From Enterococcus sp. 5H (GTDB taxonomy: Bacteria > Bacillota > Bacilli > Lactobacillales > Enterococcaceae), in the NCBI RefSeq assembly GCF_028128615.1, contig NZ_AMDP01000051.1, positions 1 through 43,829 on the forward strand: a DNA stretch of 43,829 nt. Reading direction: 5' to 3'. The notes beneath the pieces were generated by a model, which searched no databases, was not told the DNA's origin, and saw only the letters and a program-made list of their open reading frames with translations. The position numbers were made by a program, and so were the translations under genes. This document shows, piece after piece, positions 1-7,695 of the stretch (position 1 is the stretch's first letter; each line of letters opens with the position of its first letter).

Positions 1-28
1 TGTTTAACGCAACTGAAAAGTGCACCAC
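1..28 (+). repeat. IS21-type left terminal inverted repeat
   Basis: TGTTTA at the tip, then AAAAGTGCACCAC, matching the reverse complement of 2334-2361 at most positions. A second related repeat follows at 31-50. Confidence 0.8.
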
Positions 29-51
29 GTGATGATTGAAAACTGCACCAG

Positions 52-783
52 TTAGTTTAACCAATTTTTTGTATCTTCCACACGGAAAGATTTCCCGCTT
101 AAATCTAAAACGTGTGCCCGATGGGCAATTCGATCTACCATAGCTGCAGTAAGCATAGGATCCTTAAATACTTCTTCCCAACGGTCAAATGATAAATTTG
201 TTGTAATAATCATTGAACCCGTTGATGTACGATTAGACAGTAAGTTAAAAAGAATTTCACTTCCTACTTGATCGAATGAAACATAGCCTAACTCGTCTAA
301 GATGACTAAGTCATACTTACTAAATCTCCGTTTATAATAGGTCAGCTGGTTAGCGCTCATGGCTTCCTTTAACTCAACGACGAGATTAGGAATATTCGTG
401 AACAAGACACTTTTTCCTGTCAAACATGCTTCCATACCAATGGTTGTTGCTAAATGAGTTTTACCAACTCCTGGATTACCCAATAAAATGAGATTTTCTT
501 TTTTATCAATGAATTGAAGCTGCTGAAGCTCCTTGATTTGTTTTCTTAGTTTTGATGATAAATGACTATCCAGATAGTCATCAAACGTTACTTTTTGAGG
601 TAATTTTGCTTGCCGAATCAATGTATGAATACGATTGTTTTTCCTTCGTTCGACTTCTAACGATAAAAGCTGACTTAGAAACTCTTCGTATCCTTGATTT
701 AATGTAGTTGCTTCTTGAATCAGACGTTCATAATTTTCTTTGATATAGGAGAGCTTCAGCTGTTTCGCGTGTTCTTTAATCAC
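52..783 (-). CDS. istB: IS21-family helper ATPase IstB
   Basis: 243 residues, normal length for IstB, the DnaA/AAA+-like ATPase that assembles on DNA and directs the IstA transposase to target sites. The Walker A motif GNPGVGKTH lies near residue 103 and the Walker B-like VILDELGY near 160. Translation appears to begin at a GTG two bases after the istA stop, with an AGGTGA ribosome binding site inside the end of istA, so the genes are probably translationally coupled. The N-terminal ~70 residues form the charged region that contacts IstA in this family. No frameshift is seen. Confidence 0.93.
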   Translation of the reverse strand: MIKEHAKQLKLSYIKENYERLIQEATTLNQGYEEFLSQLLSLEVERRKNNRIHTLIRQAKLPQKVTFDDYLDSHLSSKLRKQIKELQQLQFIDKKENLILLGNPGVGKTHLATTIGMEACLTGKSVLFTNIPNLVVELKEAMSANQLTYYKRRFSKYDLVILDELGYVSFDQVGSEILFNLLSNRTSTGSMIITTNLSFDRWEEVFKDPMLTAAMVDRIAHRAHVLDLSGKSFRVEDTKNWLN

Positions 784-785
784 AA

Positions 786-2249
786 TCAGATCACCTCACT
801 TACTTGATGAAGTCGGTTGTATTCTCTTAATTGATTTCGGGCTTCATTGACTGCTTTAGTTGCTGGCTTAGGAGTAAAGACCTCATGGTCTTTTATCGCC
901 TGTTCGTCTAAATAGGTAACCAATTCATCAATGGGCAGTTTTTGCTTCTCTTCAATCAGCTGTATAAATCGTTTCGGTCGTTGTTTATAAAACTGTAAGA
1001 AACAACGCCTTAGTCTCGGTAGCTTTGCTAATACCAGTGAATGTTCAATGGCTCCTGGCTTTCTTTTTAGCGTATAAAGATAATGCCGCATTTCAACCTG
1101 ATAGTTATCTCGGCCACTCAGACGAGCATGGGAAGCCACTATTTGGCCATTTCTTACTACCTTTAATTCATTGAGATATAGTTTGGCAGTTACTAGTTCT
1201 CCAACTAAATAATCCGGGATTGAGTAAAAGTTATTCTTAACATGGATAAAACTGTATTTATCAACCTTTTGATTCGTTGTAATGGCATAATCATAATCTG
1301 AAACCAACGGTTTCAACTGGGACTTTTCAGTTTCTATAGAGACTTTTTGATTCAACTTTGTTAGTGCATCAGTTAAATATTCCTGTGCATGTGCCATGCT
1401 GGCAAACTCATAGATTTTGGTGAAGGCACGATCTCGTATGACTTGAACACTTTTTTCAACGTGACCTTTCTCATTGCCACTGTACGTATTGGTGACGACC
1501 GGCTCAAATCCATAAAATAGAGAGAGTTTCAAGAGTTCCTCATTTAATTCTTTTTCATGTTTTCCAACAAATTTTTGAATAACATTTCGCATATTATCGT
1601 AGACAACGGTGGAATAAACACCCTGAACTTCTTTAAAAAACTGGATATGTGCATCAACGAAAACTTGTTGATTGGAAGAGGTATAAAGCCTTCCCCAGCG
1701 ATAACCTGTGGCAGGAGAAGAAAATACTGCTAAGTAGTAAGTATATTTTTCTCCCTTAATCAAGCATTTTACTTCGCCAAAATCAAATTCAATCCGGTAA
1801 CCCAATGGATATATCTGTTTAACAAACGCTTCCCGTTGTTTCTGAAGCTTTTTTCTAACATAGGGACGTATTGTACTTTCTGCAATATCAAATCCTTCAG
1901 CCACAAGGATCTCATGAATGCTTTTTGTTGTTAATTTTTGCTTATGCCTACCTAGTTTCTTCGTTTTTTCACTATCGAAGGCTAGAAGTTCATCGATTCG
2001 TTTGTCCATTTTTTCTGTGTATTTTCTAGGACTTCTATTGGCTGAATTATAGGTGGGTTTCGCTGTGAGCGCTTCTTTTTTCATTGGATCCGTAGGATCA
2101 AGTGTAATCTGCTCTTTCGTTTCAATGTATTCTTCCCAGTACTTCGCAACTGTACGGCGATTCATGTGTAATTCTTTTGCGACAGATCGTTGAGAACGAC
2201 CACTTTCAAGAAGACGTATGATGGTACATTTATCCATTAAATTTTTCAC
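786..2249 (-). CDS. istA: IS21-family transposase IstA
   Basis: DDE transposase with an N-terminal helix-turn-helix (GRSQRSVAKELHMNRRTVAK) and an rve-type catalytic core (EFDFGEVKC, VYDNMRN and a later GHVEK segment supply the acidic residues). The frame is open up to 2315, but GTG at 2249 (VKNLMDKC) has GGAGG seven bases upstream, giving 487 residues. The longer start would run into the terminal repeat region. It forms one transcription unit with istB. Mechanism is known from the family; catalytic residues were picked by eye. Confidence 0.9.
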   Translation of the reverse strand: MKNLMDKCTIIRLLESGRSQRSVAKELHMNRRTVAKYWEEYIETKEQITLDPTDPMKKEALTAKPTYNSANRSPRKYTEKMDKRIDELLAFDSEKTKKLGRHKQKLTTKSIHEILVAEGFDIAESTIRPYVRKKLQKQREAFVKQIYPLGYRIEFDFGEVKCLIKGEKYTYYLAVFSSPATGYRWGRLYTSSNQQVFVDAHIQFFKEVQGVYSTVVYDNMRNVIQKFVGKHEKELNEELLKLSLFYGFEPVVTNTYSGNEKGHVEKSVQVIRDRAFTKIYEFASMAHAQEYLTDALTKLNQKVSIETEKSQLKPLVSDYDYAITTNQKVDKYSFIHVKNNFYSIPDYLVGELVTAKLYLNELKVVRNGQIVASHARLSGRDNYQVEMRHYLYTLKRKPGAIEHSLVLAKLPRLRRCFLQFYKQRPKRFIQLIEEKQKLPIDELVTYLDEQAIKDHEVFTPKPATKAVNEARNQLREYNRLHQVSEVI

Positions 2250-2333
2250 TCCTGAACCTCCAATAAAAAAACAAGTTGTTCTTCTATTGTGAGTTATTAG
2301 TGGTGTACTTTTCAACCATCATCGCTGTAAAAA

Positions 2334-2361
2334 GTGGTGCACTTTTAAATTAGCATAAACA
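2334..2361 (-). repeat. IS21-type right terminal inverted repeat
   Basis: Reverse complement reads TGTTTATGC then AAAAGTGCACCAC, the mate of 1-28. An inner relative lies at 2301-2323. The tip at 2361 directly abuts the tandem hairpins at 2364-2420. Confidence 0.8.
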
Positions 2362-2363
2362 GT

Positions 2364-2420
2364 TTTATCAGAATCATTACTTAATGAGTCTGATAAAGTA
2401 AAAATTTTATCAGATTTTTT
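2364..2420 (+). promoter_or_regulatory. Tandem overlapping hairpins: possible attenuator or isolated terminator
   Basis: The word TTTATCAGA occurs at 2364-2372, inverted as TCTGATAAA at 2389-2397, and again at 2406-2414, followed by TTTTTT (2415-2420). The middle copy can pair with either neighbour. Pairing left gives a near-perfect palindrome (2364-2397). Pairing right gives a textbook intrinsic terminator (2389-2420). This is terminator/antiterminator geometry in front of the gene at 2530. The IS21 tip at 2361 abuts it, so any upstream leader may have been lost. It could also be a protein-binding palindrome. Confidence 0.5.
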
Positions 2421-2529
2421 AGTTGAGATGCAAAAACCAACTTTTATTCAGGATACTAATGATGTAAATTATTAGTAATCTGTTGTGTAATAATATAAAG
2501 AAATGGGAAGATATTTTTGAGGAAAGATA

Positions 2530-3189
2530 ATGGATTCTAAAACTAAATGGTATAAAAAAGCTAAAAAAGATAACTGGAAAGCTAAATTCAAAATTATAGT
2601 TAAAAACATAAAATGGTGTAGTGAAGAAAACTATGTTGAATTTTTTGGTGATGTCATTGAACATCAATCAGAATATCTGCGTAAAAATCCCTCGTTGCTA
2701 CCAATGTTTAAAGGATATGTAGATTATCAGCTAACAGAAGGTGATGTTTTAGAGCTCATAGGAAGAGGACGATTGGGTTACAGTTCAGGACACTATGAAA
2801 TAAGTTTTATAAATCCTAAACTTATTATGCTGAAGGAAAGTCTTGTTGAGGTAATAGAAGTATTAAAAGAGCCAACAGGAGCGGTAGAGAGTTCAAGTGG
2901 AGAGGTTAGATATTATGTGAGACATGGAGATTTAAATGCAACGTATAGTCAGTCTACTAGTTATACAGGAATAATGAAATCCTTAGAGAATGTTGGTAGA
3001 AATAGGCTCATGAACGATTGTGGATCATTCAATTTAAAAGAGTTACATATGGATGATAAAAATAACTCTCCAATCACTTTGGCAAGAAAATATTGGGAAT
3101 ATCGATCTATAGAAGAGATTAAAAATAATGAAAACTATAAAAAAATTAGTGGAGAAGCTGAGTATAAAATAATAGAATTATTGTATTAA
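2530..3189 (+). CDS. Hypothetical protein, 219 residues
   Basis: No family was recognised. The start is supported by GAGGAAAG a few bases upstream of ATG. The N-terminus is very basic (eleven Lys in the first 25 residues). There is no signal peptide or membrane segment. The middle contains a Gly-rich stretch (LIGRGRLGYSSGHYEIS) and the C-terminal half is polar. It is very AT-rich and lies between IS21 and the small-RNA/ParB-like locus, so it is probably accessory. The hairpins at 2364-2420 may control it. Nothing supports a function. Confidence 0.6.
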   Translation: MDSKTKWYKKAKKDNWKAKFKIIVKNIKWCSEENYVEFFGDVIEHQSEYLRKNPSLLPMFKGYVDYQLTEGDVLELIGRGRLGYSSGHYEISFINPKLIMLKESLVEVIEVLKEPTGAVESSSGEVRYYVRHGDLNATYSQSTSYTGIMKSLENVGRNRLMNDCGSFNLKELHMDDKNNSPITLARKYWEYRSIEEIKNNENYKKISGEAEYKIIELLY

Positions 3190-3564
3190 ATATGAATATA
3201 TTCTGATGGGCAAGGTATGTTGATTGGTTACAAATCTTGACCACGAGAATTTAAAATTTACTCTAATACAATGAAATTTCCTTTAACTTATTTTTATAAG
3301 AATAGTTGATTTTACTAAAGTTTTAGTCTGTACGACATCTAGGATTAGCTAATCATGTTAAAAAAAACATTTTTGATATACTCGAGAGTTTTTTGACCAT
3401 CTCGAACGAATTTAATCAGTATTTATCAGTTTTTTCAAACTTTGAAGAATTGTATTAAATTAAGATTTAAGTTTCGCTAGCGATTACCAGAGTTGTTTGA
3501 ATTTAAAGAGAATATAGAGATGACCTTACTTTATGAAATAACATAATTAGCATTAAATATATAT
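3190..3564. other. Gene-free AT-rich stretch
   Basis: No open frame with a ribosome binding site, RNA gene or IS end was recognised on either strand. It separates the hypothetical gene from the small-RNA promoter. Confidence 0.6.
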
Positions 3565-3594
3565 TTCAAAATAACAAACAAAAAATGCTATAAT
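3565..3594 (+). promoter_or_regulatory. Promoter of the predicted small RNA
   Basis: TGCTATAAT (extended -10, TATAAT at 3589-3594) with a weak TTCAAA -35 at 3565-3570, spacer 18. It directs transcription into a gene-free stretch ending in a terminator. Confidence 0.6.
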
Positions 3595-3600
3595 AATGAT

Positions 3601-3711
3601 AGTAAAGAAGTGTCAGGGGTCTTTTGTAGAACTGTTCAAAAGACAGTGGTTATATATTTGTGAGTTTAACCATCTAATTACTTGCCAAAGTGAAAATTAG
3701 ATGGTTATTTT
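3601..3711 (+). ncRNA. Predicted ~110-nt small RNA converging on the ParB-like gene
   Basis: Between the extended -10 at 3589-3594 and the terminator at 3668-3711 there is no credible ORF but two hairpins. The first pairs GTCTTTTG (3619-3626) with CAAAAGAC (3637-3644). The second is the terminator stem. The RNA points toward the 3' end of the minus-strand operon at 3742-5069, whose transcript would run through this region and be antisense to it. The layout recalls antitoxin RNAs of type I toxin-antitoxin loci such as enterococcal par, but no Fst-like toxin peptide was found. A free regulatory RNA is equally possible. Confidence 0.5.
3668..3711 (+). terminator. Intrinsic terminator of the small RNA
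   Basis: AACCATCTAATT (3668-3679) pairs perfectly with AATTAGATGGTT (3695-3706), followed by ATTTT. The inner ACTT/AAGT lengthens the stem. It may also stop minus-strand transcripts from 3742. Confidence 0.8.
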
Positions 3712-3741
3712 GCTGATTATCAACACCGCTAATATTGCAAA

Positions 3742-4572
3742 TTAAGGTTGTTTATTCTTAAATTTTAAGAGAGCTTCATTAGCGGTTATAACTTTTGCTT
3801 TTGAAGGAATGTTTTCTATTGAGTTTGCTTCATTAATGAAAAGAATTATATTTAGAATCCATTGTGGTAAAGACTTGAATAGTTTAGAATACTTTTTAAT
3901 ATTACTATCAAGTAGCATCAAATAATCAATTGTTTCATGATAATTTTGAATTTCTACAAGGGCACTTGAATATTTATATTTCCAGTTAAAGGGTTCTTTT
4001 ACAATCATTTCTTCATTTCTGTAGATCCAATTTTCATTATAAAAATCTTTTGTAGAAAAAGAGCTATTTTTTATGAATTCATCAAATTTCTTTCTACACA
4101 AATGATTTTGTTTATATAGGTCGTACTTATCTTGATTAAAGCTATAACGATAAATTTTTCCAACAGTTATTGTCTCGACACCAATTAATTTTGCAGTCAT
4201 AGTTCTATGGTTTCCATCTCCAGCAAGAAAATATTCTTTAACTCCATTTTTTTCAAATTCATAGAATGTACATTCGCTGAGTAATTCTTCTGAATACATT
4301 TTAACAACATAATCTAAATTTCCATCATAAAATAAAGATAATAAGCTTGCGAAACGAAGTGTTGCTACGTTCAAATCTATTCCAGTAGGAACGCCAATCA
4401 ATCCATAGTTTACGGCTTGGAACCAGGAATGATCAGAGACTCTAGTAACTCCCTTAATATCGTTTGTATTAATTTTTTTATATTCAATAACCTCATTCAA
4501 ATCATCAAAATATTCGAAATATATATTATCAGTTTTGATTGTTTCATTTTTTGCTTTTTCTAATTGTTTCAA
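3742..4572 (-). CDS. ParB/sulfiredoxin-like domain protein
   Basis: 276 residues from a TTG start. The motif LAGDGNHRTMTAKLIG near residue 115 resembles the GxxR box of ParB/sulfiredoxin-like folds, which in ParB relatives binds and hydrolyses nucleotides (family inference from one motif). The rest is unrecognised. The frame is open for about 29 codons upstream of the TTG, to just after a TGA overlapping the end of the preceding gene, and that stretch reads like protein (VDVRETLINEVKSIG). No ATG, GTG or ribosome binding site fits. Either TTG is used, or one extra base after the ATG in GGAGATGA broke the original start. It is downstream of, and probably co-transcribed with, the gene at 4650-5069. 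Confidence 0.6.
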   Translation of the reverse strand: MKQLEKAKNETIKTDNIYFEYFDDLNEVIEYKKINTNDIKGVTRVSDHSWFQAVNYGLIGVPTGIDLNVATLRFASLLSLFYDGNLDYVVKMYSEELLSECTFYEFEKNGVKEYFLAGDGNHRTMTAKLIGVETITVGKIYRYSFNQDKYDLYKQNHLCRKKFDEFIKNSSFSTKDFYNENWIYRNEEMIVKEPFNWKYKYSSALVEIQNYHETIDYLMLLDSNIKKYSKLFKSLPQWILNIILFINEANSIENIPSKAKVITANEALLKFKNKQP

Positions 4573-4649
4573 AGAAACACCATGTGTAACTAGAAAGTTA
4601 TACAGTCCTATTGATTTGACTTCATTAATTAATGTCTCACGTACGTCAA

Positions 4650-5069
4650 CTATTGCAACTCATCTCCTAAAAAAAATTGAATTTCATGCTCAATTCCAAA
4701 TTTTTCTATATAAAACTCATGTTCTCCAGGTAATAAAAAATCAAGATTTTTTACTACATAGATTAGCCATACATTATTCTCTTTTTTGAATTTAATGTAG
4801 CCCATTTCTTTTAGTTTTTTCTTGCAGTCGTCAATTACACTTTTGTTGTCATGATCAGGAACTCCTCCATAAAAACCTTCGTAAATTATTTTATTAATTT
4901 TGTAACTACTGGCATCAGACTCTAAACAATATGCTTTGTTGTTTAATGCGCAGGCCTTGTATATACAATAGTAAGTTCGAACTGTAAATTCTGTAAACTT
5001 TCCCGTTTTAGTAGTTCTTTGTTCTTTAAAATATTCTCGTTGTTTTTCTATTTTTTCATTTGACCACAA
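4650..5069 (-). CDS. Hypothetical protein with winged-helix-like segment
   Basis: About 139 residues. The start is TTG at 5069, eight bases after GAGG (5081-5078); a GTG at 5078 is in frame but overlaps that site. The middle (VIDDCKKKLKEMGYIKF followed by KENNVWLIYVV) looks like a recognition helix and wing of a winged-helix fold, so DNA binding is plausible but not proven. No enzyme motif is visible. An extended -10 lies upstream (5099-5107). It is the first gene of a two-gene unit with the ParB-like protein, so it may act as that operon's regulator or partner. Confidence 0.55.
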   Translation of the reverse strand: MWSNEKIEKQREYFKEQRTTKTGKFTEFTVRTYYCIYKACALNNKAYCLESDASSYKINKIIYEGFYGGVPDHDNKSVIDDCKKKLKEMGYIKFKKENNVWLIYVVKNLDFLLPGEHEFYIEKFGIEHEIQFFLGDELQ

Positions 5070-5098
5070 AATAAACACCTCACAGTTTTTATGTATTA

Positions 5099-5124
5099 AT
5101 TATATCATACATAAAGATTGTGAA
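5099..5124 (-). promoter_or_regulatory. Extended -10 promoter of the two-gene operon
   Basis: On the minus strand, TGATATAAT (5107-5099) is an extended -10. A TTCACA at 5124-5119 is too close (14 bases) to be a standard -35, so the extended -10 probably carries most of the activity. Confidence 0.5.
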
Positions 5125-5460
5125 TAGAATTTTATCAAGTTGTGTCTTTTTCCTCACTATTTTTGTTGGTAATAGGTATAAGAATAAAACTTGTACCTTG
5201 ACAACTCAATAGAATCTATCAGTAACATTCCCTTTGCATGGAGCACTGCATTAAGAACCGCCATAACAAGCAATTAAGAATTGCTACAAGCGACTTCCTT
5301 CTTAATCAAATTGAAACTAGTCCCTTCAAGCCATGATATGCAAAGTACATAATGATACTTCTGTAAAGCTCGCCATAAACTGGGGAGAGGTGAAAATCCT
5401 ATGCTGTTTGGTGACTCAAACAACTGATAGATGATACAAGGAAAGAAAAGGAGGGAGAAG
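5108..5460. other. Intergenic stretch upstream of the excisionase-like gene
   Basis: No gene with a convincing ribosome binding site is seen. A 32-codon frame beginning near 5240 (MEHCIKNRHNK) has no support. The stretch probably contains control sequence for the xis/int pair and perhaps integrase arm sites, but no repeated motif was identified. Confidence 0.4.
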
Positions 5461-5781
5461 ATGCAAGAAAATATTTGTTTTCCAGAAACTCCAAGGCAAA
5501 ATAAAACGCTAAATACAACGATCTATAAAAAATTAGACCAAGTTCTAGATGAACTTTCTAAAACACAACATTTCTTACCACTTGTTTTAACCAATGAAGA
5601 CCTAAAGAGAGAATTTCAAATTAGCGACAGCACATTAAATCGATTAATCAGACTAGCAGAGTTCCCAAACTGTTGGTACGGCATTAGAGGTCATTACGCC
5701 AAAGATGAAGTGCTAAATTGGTTCAAAAATCACGATTATGAAGAGTACAGAGATCGAATGCACAATTTAAGAATGTCTTGA
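5461..5781 (+). CDS. Excisionase-like small DNA-binding protein
   Basis: 106 residues. ATG at 5461 is preceded by AAGGAGGG; the frame is open to 5431 without another good start. The central segment (LTNEDLKREFQISDSTLNRL) is a helix-turn-helix of the MerR/excisionase type, followed by a wing-like WYGIRGHYAKDEVLNWF. Position directly before a tyrosine integrase on the same strand is the usual place of a recombination directionality factor in Firmicute integrative elements. Function is inferred from fold and context; it could be only a transcriptional regulator. Confidence 0.65.
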   Translation: MQENICFPETPRQNKTLNTTIYKKLDQVLDELSKTQHFLPLVLTNEDLKREFQISDSTLNRLIRLAEFPNCWYGIRGHYAKDEVLNWFKNHDYEEYRDRMHNLRMS

Positions 5782-5880
5782 AAATATGTATTTTTGGGTG
5801 AATATGCTTTATAATGGAGGTACTCGAAAGCAATCTATTAACACATGTTCATCCTCCTTCTTGAAAGAGAGGGATTGAGT

Positions 5881-7059
5881 TTGGATATAGCTGATAGATA
5901 TAAGCAGCATGTGAATCAAGCAGGAGAAATCACGTGGTATTTTCAAGCGTTCAGAACAACACGTAGAGGCTTTAAAACAAAACGGGAAGCGCAATTGGCA
6001 TACTTAGAAATGGAGAAAAAACACCAGACGTATAAGAAATTGACTGGTAGTGATGAATTATTTCGAGAAGTAGCTGAAAAATGGTTTGTTTATTATCAAT
6101 CATTGAAGGAACAAAAAGAAAGTACGTATGAGAAAAGACATGAATCTGTAAAAACTCTTTCTAGATGGATTGGCGATAAGAAAATGATCAGTCTTAGTTC
6201 AGATTTTTTAGAAGAACTATTCTTCACTTTGAAAGAGAAGGGTATAGATGGTGTATCGAAAGGCTATTCTAAAAATTCGTTAGAGAGTTTTCGTCAAACC
6301 TTAAATATGATCTTCAATTATTGTCTAAAGCATAATGTATTAAGCGACAATCCCTTGGAATCCGTTAGACGTCCAAAATATCAGCAAACCGTTCAGCAAT
6401 TAAAGGATTCATTAGAGAGATTGGATCAAAAGTATTTGATGTTTGATGAGCTAAGATCATTGCTTAATTACAGTATTGTTCATGAAGAGCTACCACTTTC
6501 AACGTTGTATCATGTTTTGTTTTATACAGGCTGTCGTATAAGTGAAGCTTTAGCCTTACAACCCGAAGACATTGATCTTAACAATAATGAGATTCTTTTT
6601 TACAAGCAGACAACCGTAAAAGGGAAGCAAATTAATTTTAAAATTGATACAACTAAAAGTGTAAGTTCAGCACGACGAGTGGTTGTGACACCATTAGTGA
6701 TGGAAAAGTTAAAAGCTTTAATGGAAATGCTAGATGATGTTAGGAAGCAGTTTAAATTTAAAGTAGAAGAGAAGTATTTATTTGTTTATCTAGAGCCACA
6801 CAAGCGAGGCGTTCCATTTAGACGAGAGTATGTCAATCATCATATCAAACGATGTGTTGAGCAATGTGGTATAAAGAAACCCTTCCACACGCACCTGGCT
6901 CGCCATACAATGGCAAGTTTAGTCGCTGGTCATTGTGACTGGGAAGTATTGAAAGCTCGTTTAGGTCATACAGATAAAACAACCTCTGAAATTTATCGAC
7001 ATTTAACATCAGAAGAAAGATTAAAACCACTAGAAGCTTTTCAAATTTTGGAAAGCTGA
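5881..7059 (+). CDS. int: Tyrosine recombinase / integrase
   Basis: About 392 residues. TTG at 5881 lies seven bases after GAGAGGG; in-frame ATG 5845 lacks a ribosome binding site. The N-terminal arm-binding segment includes RTTRRGFKTKREA, then a SAM-like core-binding domain, then the catalytic domain. Visible catalytic residues are Arg in TGCRISEAL, His and Arg in HLARHTMAS, His in RLGHTDK and the Tyr nucleophile in SEIYRHLT. All are present, so the enzyme should be active. It would integrate and, with the upstream excisionase-like protein, excise an element. A terminator follows at 7234. The attachment site was not identified. Confidence 0.9.
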   Translation: MDIADRYKQHVNQAGEITWYFQAFRTTRRGFKTKREAQLAYLEMEKKHQTYKKLTGSDELFREVAEKWFVYYQSLKEQKESTYEKRHESVKTLSRWIGDKKMISLSSDFLEELFFTLKEKGIDGVSKGYSKNSLESFRQTLNMIFNYCLKHNVLSDNPLESVRRPKYQQTVQQLKDSLERLDQKYLMFDELRSLLNYSIVHEELPLSTLYHVLFYTGCRISEALALQPEDIDLNNNEILFYKQTTVKGKQINFKIDTTKSVSSARRVVVTPLVMEKLKALMEMLDDVRKQFKFKVEEKYLFVYLEPHKRGVPFRREYVNHHIKRCVEQCGIKKPFHTHLARHTMASLVAGHCDWEVLKARLGHTDKTTSEIYRHLTSEERLKPLEAFQILES

Positions 7060-7346
7060 CTGCAGGTTTTTGATAATTCCATAGTGAAAAGCTTGGAATC
7101 ATCACTTACTTTTTAATGGCTGTAGTCAGAGTGGTAGTCAATTTAATAAAAAATTTAATGATATCAATAGATAGCGTACTTTTAGCACGAAGTAAAGAAA
7201 TCCGTCGTTAAGAACTTGTTATTCAGTAAAACGAAAGTCCTTGTTTATCAAGGGCTTTTTTGTTTGCGATAAGTTATATATCGAGAGTTTGATTTAAGTC
7301 ATACAAGGTGTTTATTCATAAAAAGGGTCAGAAAAGGGGCAAGCTT
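7060..7346. other. Intergenic region after the integrase
   Basis: Contains the terminator at 7234-7261. No gene is seen. Such a position commonly holds the attachment site, but without the other element end no direct repeat can be assigned. Confidence 0.35.
7234..7261 (+). terminator. Intrinsic terminator downstream of the integrase
   Basis: AGTCCTTG (7236-7243) pairs with CAAGGGCT (7249-7256) with one G-T pair, followed by TTTTT. Confidence 0.75.
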
Positions 7347-7517
7347 TTATAAAAGCTCAAGGTCACTTTGAAGTTTTTCCCGTATGTCTTCAGTAACGTG
7401 TAGATATATTTGTTGAGTGATTTTACTCCCTTCATGACCAACTCTATCTTGTATAACATAAAGAGGTGTTCCGATTTCAGCAAGTTTTGAAATATCCGGC
7501 TTAATATCTATAATCTG
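7347..7517 (-). pseudogene. C-terminal fragment of another tyrosine integrase
   Basis: The minus strand encodes about 56 codons ending at TAA (7347-7349). It includes VIQDRVGHEGSKITQQIY and then LHVTEDI, the last catalytic His and the Tyr nucleophile region of a phage-type integrase. A TAG at 7518-7520 closes the frame upstream, and the Arg/HxxR part is missing, so it is a remnant. It differs from the intact integrase at 5881-7059 and faces it, suggesting an earlier integration event at the same place. Confidence 0.8.
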
Positions 7518-7524
7518 CTATTAG

Positions 7525-7549
7525 AATAACCTGAAATAAGCAGGTTATT
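7525..7549. repeat. Perfect 9-bp inverted repeat
   Basis: AATAACCTG (7525-7533) and CAGGTTATT (7541-7549) form a hairpin with a 7-base loop. There is no U-tract, so terminator function is weak. It lies at the truncated end of the integrase fragment. Confidence 0.45.
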
Positions 7550-7655
7550 TACAGATAAATAACTGATTTACAGGCTGTAGTATTTTTAGAAAGATAGATG
7601 TGACGTTTTTGTTAGTAAATGGATAGGAAAACTTAACAACTTAGAAGTATACTCA

Positions 7656-7675
7656 TTTTGTAAGATCTTACAAAA
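7656..7675. promoter_or_regulatory. Perfect 20-bp palindrome, probable operator of the amidase gene
   Basis: TTTTGTAAGATCTTACAAAA is identical to its reverse complement. It lies just after a TATACT -10-like hexamer (7648-7653) and just before the amidase ribosome binding site, that is over the likely transcription start. This is a typical place for a repressor dimer. It could also fold as an 8-bp stem with a GATC loop in RNA. Confidence 0.55.
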
Positions 7676-7695
7676 AATACCAAGGAGGGAACGAC

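Larger units (their letters stand above)
1..2361 (-). mobile_element. IS21-family insertion sequence, apparently complete
   Basis: The element carries the istA/istB pair on the minus strand. It is bounded by imperfect terminal repeats that begin TGTTTA and share AAAAGTGCACCAC (1-28 and, inverted, 2334-2361). A second inner repeat pair (GATGATTG..CTGCACCA at 31-50; inverted relative at 2301-2323) gives the multiple terminal repeats usual for IS21. The left tip is base 1 of the window, so the left flank and any target duplication cannot be seen. Both genes are intact, so the element may be active. Confidence 0.9.

Noticed and set aside
2419-2667. Minus-strand 82-codon Phe-rich frame
   Set aside because: It overlaps the supported gene at 2530, lacks a ribosome binding site, and its composition fits a reverse reading of Lys-rich codons.
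4650-4700. Run of eight T then A (minus strand) as a -1 programmed frameshift joining the winged-helix-like and ParB-like genes
   Set aside because: The -1 frame meets a TGA within a few codons, immediately before the open frame of the second gene, so a slip there would not fuse them.
5845-5880. ATG 5845 as the integrase start
   Set aside because: No ribosome binding site precedes it, while TTG 5881 has GAGAGGG at good spacing.
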